NCBI RefSeq assembly: GCF_020564565.1
Contig: NZ_JAJCTD010000003.1
Span: 310,001 to 374,000, forward strand
DNA from: Rhodobacter sp. Har01
GTDB taxonomy: Bacteria; Pseudomonadota; Alphaproteobacteria; Rhodobacterales; Rhodobacteraceae
Length of the DNA stretch: 64,000 bases
Reading direction: 5' to 3'
The translations under genes and the position numbers were made by a program. The stretch's first letter is position 1; every line of letters begins with the position of its first letter. Of the stretch, positions 1-9,615 are shown in pieces. The notes under the pieces were generated by a model, which was not told where the DNA came from, did no database searches, and worked only from the letters and a program-made list of their open reading frames with translations.

Positions 1-1549
1 CCGCAACCGTTGCTTCGTCGAGCTTGGCCTTGGCGGCGGTCTTCGCCGCCTCGTCGGTGCCTTCATCGGCCTTCTTGGCCACCTTGTCGGCGGTGCTCAT
101 GACTGCCTTGGCGGTGGCCAGTGCCTTTTCGGCATCGCCCAGCGCGGTGGCCTGCGCCGGGTCCATGGCCTTCTTCACTTCTTCCAGCGCCGCCTTGGCG
201 TCGGCGATGGCCTTGCTGTTCTGGGCGGCGTCATAGGCCGTCACTTCGATGTCGCCGACCTTGACGGTCGCGACCGAACCGGCCGGCCCGTCAACCGTGG
301 TCGAGTTCACCGAGGTCCGCGACAGCTGCGCCTTCACGATGTCGCAGCTGTTGTTGAACTTGGCGGTCCCCACCGGGTTGAACTGGAACGAGCAGTTCAG
401 CGGGTCGGCGGTCACCACCACCGGCACCTGGTGGGCGGCGTGCATCGCCGGGTTCGCGGTCTTGGTCAGGAAGGTGAACACCGGGAAGTAGGTCACCGCG
501 GCGATCAGGCAGCCGGCCAGGATGATCGGCTTGCGGCCGATGCGGTCCGAGAGAGAGCCGAAGAAGATGAAGCCCCAGGTGCCCAGGATCAGCGACCAGG
601 CCACGAAGACGTTGGCCGAGAAGCTGTCGACCTTGACGACGTTCTGCAGGAAGAACAGCGCGTAGAACTGGCCCGAATACCACACCACGGCCTGGCCGGC
701 GGTCAGGCCGAACAGGGCGATCAGGGCGAACTTGCCGTTTTTCCACTGGCCGAAGGCTTCGCGCAGCGGTGCCTTCGAGGCGGAACCCTCTTCCTTCATC
801 TTCTTGAAGGCAGGCGACTCGTTCATCTGCAGGCGGATGTAGAGCGACACCGCCAGCAGCACGATCGAGCCGAGGAACGGGATGCGCCAGCCCCAGGCGT
901 TGAACGCCTTCATCATCGCCGGCGTGCCGTCGGCGTTGAAGGTGGCCAGACCGGCGGCATCAAGCACCGGCTGCTCGGGGAAGTTGCCGTTGACGTAGCC
1001 CTGCACCGACAGGATGACGACCAGCGACAAGAGCAGACCCAGCGTCGCCGTTGTCTGGATGAACGAGGTGAAGTAGCCGCGCTGGTTCTGCGGCGCGTGT
1101 TCGGCCACATAAACCGCCGCACCGCCGTATTCGCCGCCCAGGGCCAGGCCCTGCAGCATGCGCAGGGCGATCAGGATGATCGGCGCGGCGATGCCCCAGC
1201 TGTAGTAGTTGGGCAGCATGCCGACGATGAAGGTCGACAGGCCCATGATCAGGATGGTCATCAGGAAGGTGTACTTCCGGCCGATCAGGTCACCCAGCAT
1301 GCCGAAGAACAGCGCGCCGAACGGGCGCACGATGAAGCCCGCCGCAAAGGCGAGCAGCGCGAACACGTTGCGCGTCGATTCCGGGAACGGCGTGAAGAAC
1401 TGCGCGCCGATGATCGCGGCGAGCGAGCCGTAGAGATAGAAGTCGTACCATTCGAAGATCGTCCCGGCGGAAGATGCCAGAATGACCTTCTTCTCCTCCC
1501 GGGTCATGGGACGTGCCCGATCGCGCACGTCCGTGGATGCCATTGCCAT
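1..1549 (-). CDS. MHS-family MFS transporter with a large soluble insert (3' end outside window)
   Basis: Proton-coupled inner-membrane symporter of the metabolite:H+ symporter (MHS) branch of the major facilitator superfamily. The start is the ATG at 1549, with a perfect AGGAGG five bases upstream; 516 codons are visible. Hydrophobic helices begin near residue 20 (motif EWYDFYLYG), the MFS loop GDLIGRKYTF follows, then RMLQGLALGGEYGGA, and the second-half loop GSLSDRIGRKP. After about residue 370 the expected membrane helices are interrupted by a soluble segment with two cysteines (NPLNCSF-like and NNSCD) and then an Ala/Lys/Glu/Asp-rich probable coiled coil that runs off the window. The substrate cannot be read from the sequence. 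Lying upstream of adk and acs on the same strand suggests a monocarboxylate such as acetate, but this is inference. The family is confident. Confidence 0.88.
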   Translation of the reverse strand, partial: MAMASTDVRDRARPMTREEKKVILASSAGTIFEWYDFYLYGSLAAIIGAQFFTPFPESTRNVFALLAFAAGFIVRPFGALFFGMLGDLIGRKYTFLMTILIMGLSTFIVGMLPNYYSWGIAAPIILIALRMLQGLALGGEYGGAAVYVAEHAPQNQRGYFTSFIQTTATLGLLLSLVVILSVQGYVNGNFPEQPVLDAAGLATFNADGTPAMMKAFNAWGWRIPFLGSIVLLAVSLYIRLQMNESPAFKKMKEEGSASKAPLREAFGQWKNGKFALIALFGLTAGQAVVWYSGQFYALFFLQNVVKVDSFSANVFVAWSLILGTWGFIFFGSLSDRIGRKPIILAGCLIAAVTYFPVFTFLTKTANPAMHAAHQVPVVVTADPLNCSFQFNPVGTAKFNNSCDIVKAQLSRTSVNSTTVDGPAGSVATVKVGDIEVTAYDAAQNSKAIADAKAALEEVKKAMDPAQATALGDAEKALATAKAVMSTADKVAKKADEGTDEAAKTAAKAKLDEATVA

Positions 1550-1773
1550 CGTATCCTCCTTGTTGCCCCGCCGGAAATGGTCGGGGCGGTCCCTTTCGCA
1601 TTCGGCCTCTTGCCCGCCCGCGAAAGACGGGCCGGGCCCCTGGGCCCGCGACCCCGCTTGCGGGGCCTCGGGTCGGGCGAGAAGGGCATCCCGCATGGTC
1701 GCGCGAGCCGCCTCCCCCTCCGGTCATTTCGCCTGCGCCCGGGGGTTCCTCCTGCCCCGGATGCCGGCCTCGC

Positions 1774-2448
1774 TCAGGCCGCTACCCGCCCCATGATCTG
1801 GCCAAGGGCGGCGCGGATCGCCGCGATGGAACCCATCGCGTCGATCCGTTCCAGAACACCTTTTCCCTCGTAATAGGCGATCAGCGGCGCCGTCTGGGCG
1901 TGGTAGGCCTTCAGCCTTTCGCGCACCGTTCCGGCCGTGTCGTCGGCGCGGCGCTTGAAGCCCGTGCCGCCGCATTTGTCGCAAGTGCCCGCCACCGCGG
2001 GCTGCTTGAATTCGTCATGATAGCCTTCGCCGCAGGCGGCGCAGGTGTAGCGGCCGGAGACCCGGCCGACCATCGCCTCGTCGTCCACCTCAAGGCTGAC
2101 GGCGGCGGTGACACGCTGGCCATTGCCGGCCAGCAGCGCGTCCAGCGCCGCGGCCTGGCCGTCGGTGCGCGGAAAGCCGTCCAGGATGATGCCGCGGGCC
2201 ACGTCGGGCTGCGCCATGCGGTCCTTGAGGACAGCCAGCACGATCTCGTCGCTGACCAGCTGGCCTGCCTCCATCACCGCGCGGGCCTTGCGGCCGGCCT
2301 CGGTGCCCTGGGCCACCGCGGCGCGCAGCAGGTCGCCGGTCGAAAGCTGGATCAGACCGAAGTCCTCTTCCAGCATCCGCGCCTGCGTGCCCTTGCCGGC
2401 CCCGGGGGGGCCAAGCAGGATCACCACGGGGGCCTTGTCCGCTGCCAT
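1774..2448 (-). CDS. adk: Adenylate kinase, long form with Cys4 lid
   Basis: Cytosolic adenylate kinase (ATP + AMP = 2 ADP), 224 aa. Residues 13-20 hold the P-loop GPPGAGKGT, followed by the AMP-site STGDLLR and the DGFPRT motif. The lid carries two CxxC-type pairs (CAACGEGYH and CDKCGG), which in this family coordinate a structural metal ion, usually zinc. The gene starts one base after the acs stop codon, so the two are very probably co-transcribed. This makes functional sense because Acs releases AMP and pyrophosphate and Adk recycles the AMP. The essential housekeeping adk normally sits in the ribosomal protein cluster, so this could be a second, acs-dedicated copy; that cannot be decided from one window. 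Confidence 0.95.
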   Translation of the reverse strand: MAADKAPVVILLGPPGAGKGTQARMLEEDFGLIQLSTGDLLRAAVAQGTEAGRKARAVMEAGQLVSDEIVLAVLKDRMAQPDVARGIILDGFPRTDGQAAALDALLAGNGQRVTAAVSLEVDDEAMVGRVSGRYTCAACGEGYHDEFKQPAVAGTCDKCGGTGFKRRADDTAGTVRERLKAYHAQTAPLIAYYEGKGVLERIDAMGSIAAIRAALGQIMGRVAA

Positions 2449-2449
2449 C

Positions 2450-4414
2450 TCAGCCCCGGTGCATCCGGTTTTCGATCAGGTCGTCCACCACTGCGGGGTC
2501 GGCCAGCGTCGAGGTGTCGCCCAGGGCGCCAAAGTCGTTCTCGGCGATCTTGCGCAGGATGCGGCGCATGATCTTGCCCGAGCGGGTCTTCGGCAGGCCG
2601 GGGGCCCACTGGATGAGGTCGGGCTTGGCGATCGGGCCGATTTCCTGGCGGACCCAGGCTTCCAGTTCCTTGCGCAGGGCATCCGACGGCTCGACGCCCT
2701 TCATCAGGGTGACATAGGCATAGATGCCCTGGCCCTTGATGTCGTGCGGGTAGCCCACGACGGCGGCCTCGGCCACCTTCTCATGCGCGACAAGGGCGCT
2801 TTCGACCTCGGCGGTGCCCATCCGGTGGCCCGAGACGTTGATCACGTCATCGACCCGGCCGGTGATCCAGTAGTAGCCGTCGGCATCGCGGCGGCAGCCG
2901 TCGCCGGTGAAGTAATAGCCCTTGTACTGGGTGAAATACGCCTCCTCGAAGCGCTCATGGTCGCCCCAGAGCGTGCGCATCTGGCCCGGCCAGCTGTCGC
3001 CGATGCACAGCACGCCTTCGGTTTCCGTCTCTTCGTGCACCTTGGCGGTCGCGGCATCCAGCACCACCGGCTTGACGCCGAAGAACGGCAAGGTGGCCGA
3101 GCCGGGCTTGGTGGCAATGGCGCCGGGCAACGGCGTCAGCATGTGGCCGCCGGTCTCGGTCTGCCAGAAGGTATCGACGATGGGCTTGGTGCCCTTGCCG
3201 ACGTGCAGGTTGTACCAGCTCCAGGCCTCGGGGTTGATCGGCTCGCCGACCGATCCCAGCACCTTGATCGACGACAGGTCGTGCTTTTCCACCCATTCCG
3301 GGCCAAGGCCCATCAGGCTGCGGATCGCGGTGGGCGCGGTGTAGAACTGGTTGACCCTGTGCTTGGCGCAGACCTCCCAGAACCGGCCGGCGTCGGGGAA
3401 GGTGGGCACGCCCTCGAACATCAGCGTGGTGGCGCCGTTGGCGAGCGGGCCGTAGATGATGTAGCTGTGGCCGGTGACCCAGCCGACATCGGCGGTGCAC
3501 CAGAACACGTCGCCGTCATGGTAGTCGAAGGTCAGCTGCTGGGTCATCGAGGCATAGACCAGATAGCCGCCCGAGGTGTGGACCACGCCCTTCGGCTTGC
3601 CGGTCGAGCCCGAGGTGTACAGGATGAACAGCGGGTCTTCCGCGCCCATTTCCACATAGGGGCAATAGGGCTTGGCCCAGTCCATCTGCTGGCGCAGGTC
3701 GATGTCGCGGTCGGCGATCCAGTGGATCTGGTCGCCGGTGTGCTTGACCACCAGGCATTTCACCCGGTCGGAACAGTGCAGCAGCGCCTTGTCGGTGTTG
3801 TCCTTCAACGGCGTCTTCTTGCCGCCGCGCGGGGCGTAGTCGGCGGTGATCACCACCTTGGCGTCGCAGTCGTTGATCCGGTTCGCCAGCGCATCGGGCG
3901 AAAAGCCGGCGAAAACGATGGAATGGATGGCGCCGATCCGCGCGCAGGCCAGCATGGCGTAGGCCGCCTCGGGGATCATCGGCAGATAGATCACCACCCG
4001 GTCGCCCTTGCGCACGCCGACCGACTTCAGCACGTTGGCCATCCGCGAGGTTTCTTCCAGAAGCTTCGCATAGGTGATGTGCAGCGCCGGGGTCTTGGGA
4101 TCATCGGGTTCCCAGATGATCGCGGTCTGGTTGGCGCGGGAAATCATGTGGCGGTCGATGCAGTTCGCGCTGACGTTCAGCGTGCCGTCCTCGAACCACT
4201 TGATGTCGACGTGACCGACGTTGAAGTTGGTGTTCTTCACCACCGTGAAGGGCTGGATCCAGTCGATCCGCTGGCCGTGTTCGGCCCAGAAGGCATCGGG
4301 ATCGGTGATCGAGGCCTCATACATCTTGGCATAGGTCTCGGCGTCGATATGCGCGTTGGCGACAAAATCGTCCGACGGGGCATGCAGGGCATGCGCATCA
4401 ACGTGGTCTTTCAT
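2450..4414 (-). CDS. acs: Acetyl-CoA synthetase (AMP-forming)
   Basis: Cytosolic acetate:CoA ligase, acetate + ATP + CoA to acetyl-CoA + AMP + PPi; 654 aa, the usual length. The reading frame is open further upstream, but the ATG at 4414 (protein begins [10 protein letters not shown]) has a GGGAGG Shine-Dalgarno five bases ahead and fits the family. The adenylate-forming core motif [15 protein letters not shown], the hinge region [13 protein letters not shown] and the C-terminal [11 protein letters not shown] are all present. The lysine of the last motif (about K614) is the residue known in other Acs enzymes to be inactivated by acetylation. Acs feeds the ethylmalonyl-CoA pathway encoded further right. 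A leader of more than 100 bases with repeated boxes lies upstream. Confidence 0.97.
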   Translation of the reverse strand: MKDHVDAHALHAPSDDFVANAHIDAETYAKMYEASITDPDAFWAEHGQRIDWIQPFTVVKNTNFNVGHVDIKWFEDGTLNVSANCIDRHMISRANQTAIIWEPDDPKTPALHITYAKLLEETSRMANVLKSVGVRKGDRVVIYLPMIPEAAYAMLACARIGAIHSIVFAGFSPDALANRINDCDAKVVITADYAPRGGKKTPLKDNTDKALLHCSDRVKCLVVKHTGDQIHWIADRDIDLRQQMDWAKPYCPYVEMGAEDPLFILYTSGSTGKPKGVVHTSGGYLVYASMTQQLTFDYHDGDVFWCTADVGWVTGHSYIIYGPLANGATTLMFEGVPTFPDAGRFWEVCAKHRVNQFYTAPTAIRSLMGLGPEWVEKHDLSSIKVLGSVGEPINPEAWSWYNLHVGKGTKPIVDTFWQTETGGHMLTPLPGAIATKPGSATLPFFGVKPVVLDAATAKVHEETETEGVLCIGDSWPGQMRTLWGDHERFEEAYFTQYKGYYFTGDGCRRDADGYYWITGRVDDVINVSGHRMGTAEVESALVAHEKVAEAAVVGYPHDIKGQGIYAYVTLMKGVEPSDALRKELEAWVRQEIGPIAKPDLIQWAPGLPKTRSGKIMRRILRKIAENDFGALGDTSTLADPAVVDDLIENRMHRG

Positions 4415-4499
4415 GGCGTCCTCCCGAAAGATCGCAGACCCGGCCCTGGCCTGCGCCCATACCGCCCGGGGCTGCCCCGGACAAAGCTTCTCTGACTCA

Positions 4500-4570
4500 T
4501 TGTAACGCATCGTCAATTTTCTGGTAACCCCTTTTAACGCAAACATTTTTCTGTCAACAAATTAACGCCA
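4500..4570 (-). promoter_or_regulatory. acs upstream region with three GCGTTA boxes
   Basis: Reading towards acs, the hexamer GCGTTA occurs at 4568-4563, 4540-4535 and 4508-4503, about 28 and 32 bases apart, inside an AT-richer island. The first two lie in an imperfect direct repeat of about 26 bases. A sigma70-like pair TTACCA and TACAAT with 17-base spacing overlaps the proximal boxes. This is a candidate activator or repressor site; nothing identifies the regulator. The rest of the 4415-4851 gap, apart from the double-hairpin repeat at 4785-4831, shows no gene. Confidence 0.35.
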
Positions 4571-4784
4571 ATGCCGTCAAGTCTGTAAATTGTGACAGGA
4601 ATGAGGCGGATTTGCCGCGCGTTTTCAAGGCGCTACAGATTGACAAGGGCGGCGCCGTCAAGGGCCGCTGCGAAGCGGCGGACCAGCCAGGGCCCGCCGG
4701 GGCGCACCGCAACCCTGCGGCGAGCGCAGCGGCAGGCCAGACGATTCGACGGCCGCCGGGGCGCCACGCTTCGGCGCAGCAACC

Positions 4785-4831
4785 GGAATTCGAAGTCGAA
4801 TTCCGTGCACGATTTCCGGCTTCGGAAATCG
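4785..4831. repeat. Double-hairpin intergenic repeat, copy 1 (CGAAGTCG type)
   Basis: Hairpin 1 at 4785-4804 has arms GGAATTCGA/TCGAATTCC. It is joined by the self-palindrome CGTGCACG (4804-4811) to hairpin 2 at 4810-4831 with arms CGATTTCCG/CGGAAATCG. It sits 20 bases beyond the stop codon of the SulP gene. Four further copies are at 11043, 13260, 56216 and 58781. It may act as a terminator or be a REP-like mobile palindrome. Confidence 0.85.
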
Positions 4832-4851
4832 TTTCCCGCCCGCCGCCGCCT

Positions 4852-6501
4852 CTAGCTGCGGCTGGCGGCGCATTCGCGCAATGCGGCCAGATCGGGCAGA
4901 TAGCGCGCATGCGGCTCGCGCAGGCCCTGTGCCAGCAGCACCGCCCGCACCTGCGGCGGCGCGCCCACGATGCACAGCTGCCCGCCCTTGCGGTGCAGCT
5001 TGCGCGCCAGCACGTCAAAGCTCTTGGCGCCGGAACTGTCGATCATCGGTACGTCGGTGAAATCGACGGCAAAGATCCGCGGCCGTTCGGCGATGCGGTC
5101 CAGCACCCCGCCGACCTGCGCCGCCGCGCCAAAGAAGAACGGCCCGTTCAGGTGGTAGATCATCACGTCGCTCATCGGCGGACCGCCCTCTTCGACCGGC
5201 ACCTCGCCTTGGCGCAGGCCGGTCGCATCCGACATCCGCTTGATGAACACCAGGCCCGCGATGGCGAAGCCGACCACGATGCCCTCGGTCAGATCGCGGA
5301 AGACGACCAGCAGGAAGGTGGTCAGGATGATCAGCGCATCGCCGCGCGAGGCGCGGACGAGGTTCCAGAATTCCTCTTTCTCGACCATGCCCCAGCTGAC
5401 CAGCGCCAGCACTCCGGCCAGGGCGGCCAGCGGGATATAGGCGGCATAGGGGGCGGCGACGGCCATGAAGGCCAGCAGGAACAGCGCGTGCAGCATGCCC
5501 GAAACCGGGCCATGGCTGCCCGCGCGCACATTGGTTGCGGTCCGCGCGATGGTGCCGGTGACGCAGAACCCGCCGAACAGCGCGGCGCCGATGTTGGCCA
5601 CCCCCTGCCCCACCAGTTCCGCGTTTGACCGGTGGCGGGCGCCGCTCATGCCGTCGGCCACCACCGCCGACAAGAGTGACTCGATGGCGCCCAGCAGCGC
5701 GAAGCTCAGCGCCCAGGGCAGCGCCGCGGTCAGTGCGGCGGCATCCACCGCGGGCAGCACCGGCAGGGGCGGCAGGTTCGGCAAAGCGCCGAAGCGGCTG
5801 CCGATGGTCTCGATCGGCATGCCCAGCGTGGCGGTGCCGATGGCGGTCAGCACCACCGCGATCAGCATGCCGGGCCAGTGCGGCTTGAACCGGCGCACGG
5901 CCAGGATGGTGACGATGGTGATCAGCGCCACGCCCACCGCTTGCGGCGTGACGCTGCCCTTGGCGTCCCACAGGCTCTGCAGCTTGGCGATGATCTCGGC
6001 CGGCTCCGGTCCGGCCAGGGTCAACCCGAACAACTCCTTGATCTGGCTGGCGAAGATGATCACACCGATGCCCGCGGTAAAGCCGACGGTCACCGGATAG
6101 GGGATGAACTTGATGTAGGTCCCCAGCCGCAGCAGGCCCGCGACGATCAGGATGAACCCCGACAGGAAGGTGGCCGTGATCAGCCCCGGCAGGCCAATGG
6201 CCATGACGCAGGCCGAGATCAGTACGATGAAGGCCCCCGCCGGCCCGCCGATCTGGTAGCGGCTGCCGCCGAAGGCCGAGACCAGGAAGCCGCCGATGAT
6301 GGCGGTGTTCAGTCCGCGCTCGGGGCCGACGCCGCTGGCGATGGCAATGGCCATCGACAGGGGCAGCGCCACGATGGCAACGGTCAGCCCGGCCAGCGCA
6401 TCGGCCTTGAGGTTGCTGGCGCGATAGCCCTCGCGAAAGACGGTGACGATCTTTGGTAGGAACTCGTCCGGGACGCGGTTCGTGCGGGTCAGATCGGTCA
6501 T
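4852..6501 (-). CDS. SulP-family anion transporter with C-terminal STAS domain
   Basis: Inner-membrane inorganic anion transporter of the SulP/SLC26 family, 549 aa. The start at 6501 (MTDLTRTNRVPDEF) is chosen over in-frame upstream codons because the extra N-terminus is low-complexity Arg/Gly-rich sequence overlapping the divergent gene; the ribosome site is weak. The first 440 residues are very hydrophobic with typical SulP phrases (GGSRYQIGGPAGAF near residue 85, PYPVTVGFTAGIG, GSHGPVSGMLHA). Residues about 455-549 form a STAS domain with the SSGAKSFDVLARKL segment. The family includes sulfate, bicarbonate and dicarboxylate carriers and the substrate here is not evident. No carbonic anhydrase or sulfur gene is adjacent. 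Confidence 0.92.
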   Translation of the reverse strand: MTDLTRTNRVPDEFLPKIVTVFREGYRASNLKADALAGLTVAIVALPLSMAIAIASGVGPERGLNTAIIGGFLVSAFGGSRYQIGGPAGAFIVLISACVMAIGLPGLITATFLSGFILIVAGLLRLGTYIKFIPYPVTVGFTAGIGVIIFASQIKELFGLTLAGPEPAEIIAKLQSLWDAKGSVTPQAVGVALITIVTILAVRRFKPHWPGMLIAVVLTAIGTATLGMPIETIGSRFGALPNLPPLPVLPAVDAAALTAALPWALSFALLGAIESLLSAVVADGMSGARHRSNAELVGQGVANIGAALFGGFCVTGTIARTATNVRAGSHGPVSGMLHALFLLAFMAVAAPYAAYIPLAALAGVLALVSWGMVEKEEFWNLVRASRGDALIILTTFLLVVFRDLTEGIVVGFAIAGLVFIKRMSDATGLRQGEVPVEEGGPPMSDVMIYHLNGPFFFGAAAQVGGVLDRIAERPRIFAVDFTDVPMIDSSGAKSFDVLARKLHRKGGQLCIVGAPPQVRAVLLAQGLREPHARYLPDLAALRECAASRS

Positions 6502-6611
6502 CAAGGGCACCGGGGCCAAGTGCGGACTGCCAGAAATTGCTGGCCTGTCGGTCTGAATGGCGCCAGAAGACTCTGGCCTCTTCTTGCTGTCAACAGCGTT
6601 CTGGCCGACCC

Positions 6612-7113
6612 ATGACCGATCCCTCGCCCCCGCGCCGCCCCGACCCCGTCGCCCCCGCCGATGCCGAGGCGCGGACGCTGGCGCGCGACCTGCTGGCGCG
6701 GGCGGATCATGCCGCACTGGCCTGGACCGACCCTTCCGACGGCACGCCGGGGATCAGCCGGGTGGCCTTCGGGCGGGCGCCGGACGGCTGTCCGCTGACG
6801 CTGGTGTCGGGCCTTGCGCCGCACCTCGGGGCGCTGCGGGCGCACCCCGCCTGCGCCGTGCTGGTGGGCGAGGTGGGCGCAAGGGGCGATCCGCTGACCC
6901 ACCCGCGGCTGATGCTCCGGGCCCGGGCCGAGATCGTGCCGCCGGCGGGGCCGCGATGCCCTGCGCGGCCCCTGGCTGGCCCGGCACCCCAAGGCCAGGC
7001 TCTACATCGACCTGCCGGATTTCGCCTTTGTCCGGCTGCATCCGCTATCGGCGCTGCTGAACGGCGGCTTTGGCCGGGCGTTCCGGCTGACCGCGACCGA
7101 TCTGCTGGGGTAG
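6612..7113 (+). pseudogene. Pyridoxamine-5'-phosphate-oxidase-like (HugZ-type) gene with one-base frameshift
   Basis: Translation from ATG 6612 gives a PPOX split-barrel start (DLLARADHAALAWTD, GISRVAFG, LTLVSGLAPHLGAL) and then loses the family sequence after EIVPPAG. Dropping one G from the GGGG run at 6947-6950 restores a perfect continuation: GRDALRGPWLARHPKA, LYIDLPDFAFVRL, NGGFGRAFRLTATDLLG and stop at 7113. The 502-base span is exactly 3 x 167 + 1, as expected for a single inserted base. The family binds flavin or haem. It is either a recent inactivation, a phase-variable homopolymer, or a sequencing error. It is divergent from the SulP gene. Confidence 0.8.
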
Positions 7114-7188
7114 CGCATGGCACAAGGGCGGGGACGGTCGCCCAGACCGCCCCCGCCCGCCCCGTGGCGCCCGGCCCCGGCCGGGGCC

Positions 7189-9477
7189 TCAGGTCGTCGT
7201 GTCCATCCGGAAGACCGCCACGACCTTGCCCTTCACCGCCTCGCCCCAGCGCAGTTGCACCTGGTTGCCCGACGCTCCCTGCTCGGGCAGCGCGTTCGGG
7301 AAGACATAGCGCGCGGCGTTCGCTGCCGTGGTGATCGCGCCTTCCGGGCAGATGCTTTCCACCATCCGCACCCGCCCGCCGAACGGAATGTAGCCTGCGG
7401 CGTCGATGGTCCAGGTGTCGGCGGCGGTGTTCTGGGTGTGGGTGACGACCAGCGGGTTCATGATCGTCTGGTCGACCTGGTTGAAGGTATTGCCTTCCAC
7501 CCGCACATTGCGCGACCGGGCAAAGTCCAGCGCGGCAAAGCTGGTGTCCACCATCTCGACCCGGTCCACCGTGGCGTTGAACACCCGGAAGGTGTTGCTC
7601 GTCAGGGCAAAGCCGTTGAAGAAATGCCCGGTGCCATAGGGTTTCACCACCAGCCAGCGGAACGCCGACGACACGTTCGAGGCGATGAAGATGTTGCCGG
7701 TCACGTTCAGCCCGCCGAACGAGAACTCGGCGTTGAACTCGGGCTCGACGTCATGCTCGTTGCCCCATTCGATGAAGCAGTTGTCGACGTAGTTGCCGCT
7801 GACGACGGTGGCGACGTTGGTCTGGGTGAAGATCAGCCCCGCCAGCCGCACGCCCGAGGTCTGGTCGTCGCCCTGGAAGAAATGGTTGGACTGCACCATG
7901 TGGCTGGTGCCGTTCATCACCGCAAAGTGGCGGAAGCGCACCACCCGGTTGTTGCGGATCTTGGCGTCGTTGGCCTGGATGTTCAGCGCAATCGTGGTGC
8001 GGCTTTGCGCCGGCAGCGACTGTTCGTTCGACAGGAACTGGCAGTGGTCCACCTGGATTCCCTGGCAACCGGACCCGGTCGAGGTGATGCCGCGGTCGAG
8101 CGGCCGGTTGAAGGTGCAGTTGTCGAAGCGGTTCACCGACCCCGCCAGCGGCAGCAACACGCCCGAGGCAAGGCCAAGGCAGTTGAACTCCAGCTCCTGC
8201 ATCTCGAACCGCGACATCTGCGAGAAGCCACTGAAATCCAGCAGGTACTTGAACCGGGTGAAGGTATAGGTCCGGGTGCCGGCAGCGCCGTACAGCGGCT
8301 GCGACAGTTCCACCGTGCCGGCACCGATGTCCTTGGCCTTGACATAGACTTCGCGGCCCACGCCGGTGGCCTGCACCAGCGCACCCAGCGGCACGTTGGC
8401 CACGTTGACCACGCCGGTCAGCGTGGTCGCGGCGGCGGTGGAATAGGTGGCGACCGAGGTCACCACCTCGCTGGTCCAGGCGGTCGAGGTCACCGCGTTG
8501 ATCGAGCCGTTGCGCAGCACCCGGCGGTTCGAGAAACTGGTCAGCCCCGAGATCGCCGCCACGTCCACCGGCGCGGTCAGATCGACCCGGCGGCCCGACA
8601 TGTCGAAGGTGACGTGGTCGCTGAAATAGAACAGCGCCTGCAGGGCCCGCCGGAACCCCTCGGCATCGCCGCCATAGGCCGCGGAATAGGTGTCCAGATC
8701 GAAGTTGCGCGTCAGCACCAGCCGGTTCGCGGCCGGCTGGGTGATGGTGCCGACAAAACGGATGGGGGAATTCACCGTCAGGTTGCCGGCGATCAGGTAG
8801 GTCCCCGAGGACACCAGGATCGACCGTCCCGCCGCCGCCAGGTCGGCCGCCTGGAAGGCCGCGAAATCGTTGGCCACGCCATCGCCCACCGCGCCATAGT
8901 CGCGCACGTCCACCACGTCGACCAGGCCGCGCAGGAAGACCTCGGTCACGTCCTCGACCACGATGTCGTCGATCCGCACCACGCCGCCGGTCGATCCGGT
9001 CAGGTCAAGCCCGACATGGGCGAAGACCGGCTCCAGCCCCCAGGCCAGGTCCACCCCCTGCCGGTTGCCGGCGCCGATGATGGTCTGAAGCGTGACGATC
9101 TCGCCATAGCTCAGAAGCTGCACCGAGGCATCGGTCTGCGGCACGCCGCCGACGTTGCTGCCACCGGCATTGCCGGCCCAGGCGGCGATGCGTGCCTCGG
9201 GCAGGTTGCCCGACACCGCCTTCAGCTTCACCGTGATGCGGATGTACATGTCCGGCCGCAGCGGCGTTTCGGCAAAGGCCCGCAGCTTCTGGGTGGCCGC
9301 CGTTTTCTGCAACTCAAGGCAGCTGCCGAAATCCTGGTCGTTCGAAACCAGCGCGGCGTTCGGGGCCCCGGAATACGAGGCATCGCCCGGCACGCCGTTT
9401 GCGCTGGACCAGTTCGCGAGACCCGCCGAAAACGGCGGCGGCATCAGGACCAGCCCTTCGGTAATCGCCTTGTTCAT
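7189..9477 (-). CDS. Right-handed parallel beta-helix protein (pectate-lyase-3 superfamily)
   Basis: A 762-residue protein without a signal peptide. The start is ATG 9477, placed by an AAGGGA site eight bases upstream; an in-frame GTG lies two codons earlier. Residues 1-185 look like a jelly-roll or carbohydrate-binding lead domain. The pectate-lyase-3 signature VVDVRDYGAVGDGVAND starts near residue 190, followed by many Asn-rich beta-helix rungs (NCTFN, GNYVDN, VTGNIF, SNTFRV, EGNTFN) to about 690. No catalytic residues stand out. From memory, close relatives are widespread single genes in Rhodobacteraceae, some linked to phage-like or gene-transfer-agent head fibres. The function here, whether polysaccharide binding or degradation, is unproven. 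It stands alone, with no phage genes next to it. Confidence 0.8.
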   Translation of the reverse strand: MNKAITEGLVLMPPPFSAGLANWSSANGVPGDASYSGAPNAALVSNDQDFGSCLELQKTAATQKLRAFAETPLRPDMYIRITVKLKAVSGNLPEARIAAWAGNAGGSNVGGVPQTDASVQLLSYGEIVTLQTIIGAGNRQGVDLAWGLEPVFAHVGLDLTGSTGGVVRIDDIVVEDVTEVFLRGLVDVVDVRDYGAVGDGVANDFAAFQAADLAAAGRSILVSSGTYLIAGNLTVNSPIRFVGTITQPAANRLVLTRNFDLDTYSAAYGGDAEGFRRALQALFYFSDHVTFDMSGRRVDLTAPVDVAAISGLTSFSNRRVLRNGSINAVTSTAWTSEVVTSVATYSTAAATTLTGVVNVANVPLGALVQATGVGREVYVKAKDIGAGTVELSQPLYGAAGTRTYTFTRFKYLLDFSGFSQMSRFEMQELEFNCLGLASGVLLPLAGSVNRFDNCTFNRPLDRGITSTGSGCQGIQVDHCQFLSNEQSLPAQSRTTIALNIQANDAKIRNNRVVRFRHFAVMNGTSHMVQSNHFFQGDDQTSGVRLAGLIFTQTNVATVVSGNYVDNCFIEWGNEHDVEPEFNAEFSFGGLNVTGNIFIASNVSSAFRWLVVKPYGTGHFFNGFALTSNTFRVFNATVDRVEMVDTSFAALDFARSRNVRVEGNTFNQVDQTIMNPLVVTHTQNTAADTWTIDAAGYIPFGGRVRMVESICPEGAITTAANAARYVFPNALPEQGASGNQVQLRWGEAVKGKVVAVFRMDTTT

Positions 9478-9615
9478 CTGCACATTCCCTTGCCGAATTG
9501 CTTCCGACGCGCCGCCAGGACGGGGCCGCGCCCTCGGGCAAGGGAAGTATCAACGAAGGGTTAACCGGGTCTCAGGCGGGCGCGCGGGGCACCGGCGCCG
9601 CGCGCAACGGCCGGC

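Noticed and set aside
2108..4495. Long plus-strand open frame (795 codons) opposite acs and adk
   Set aside because: It is an antisense shadow caused by high GC at third positions; the product is His/Gly/Val/Asp-rich low complexity, while the minus strand encodes textbook Acs and Adk.
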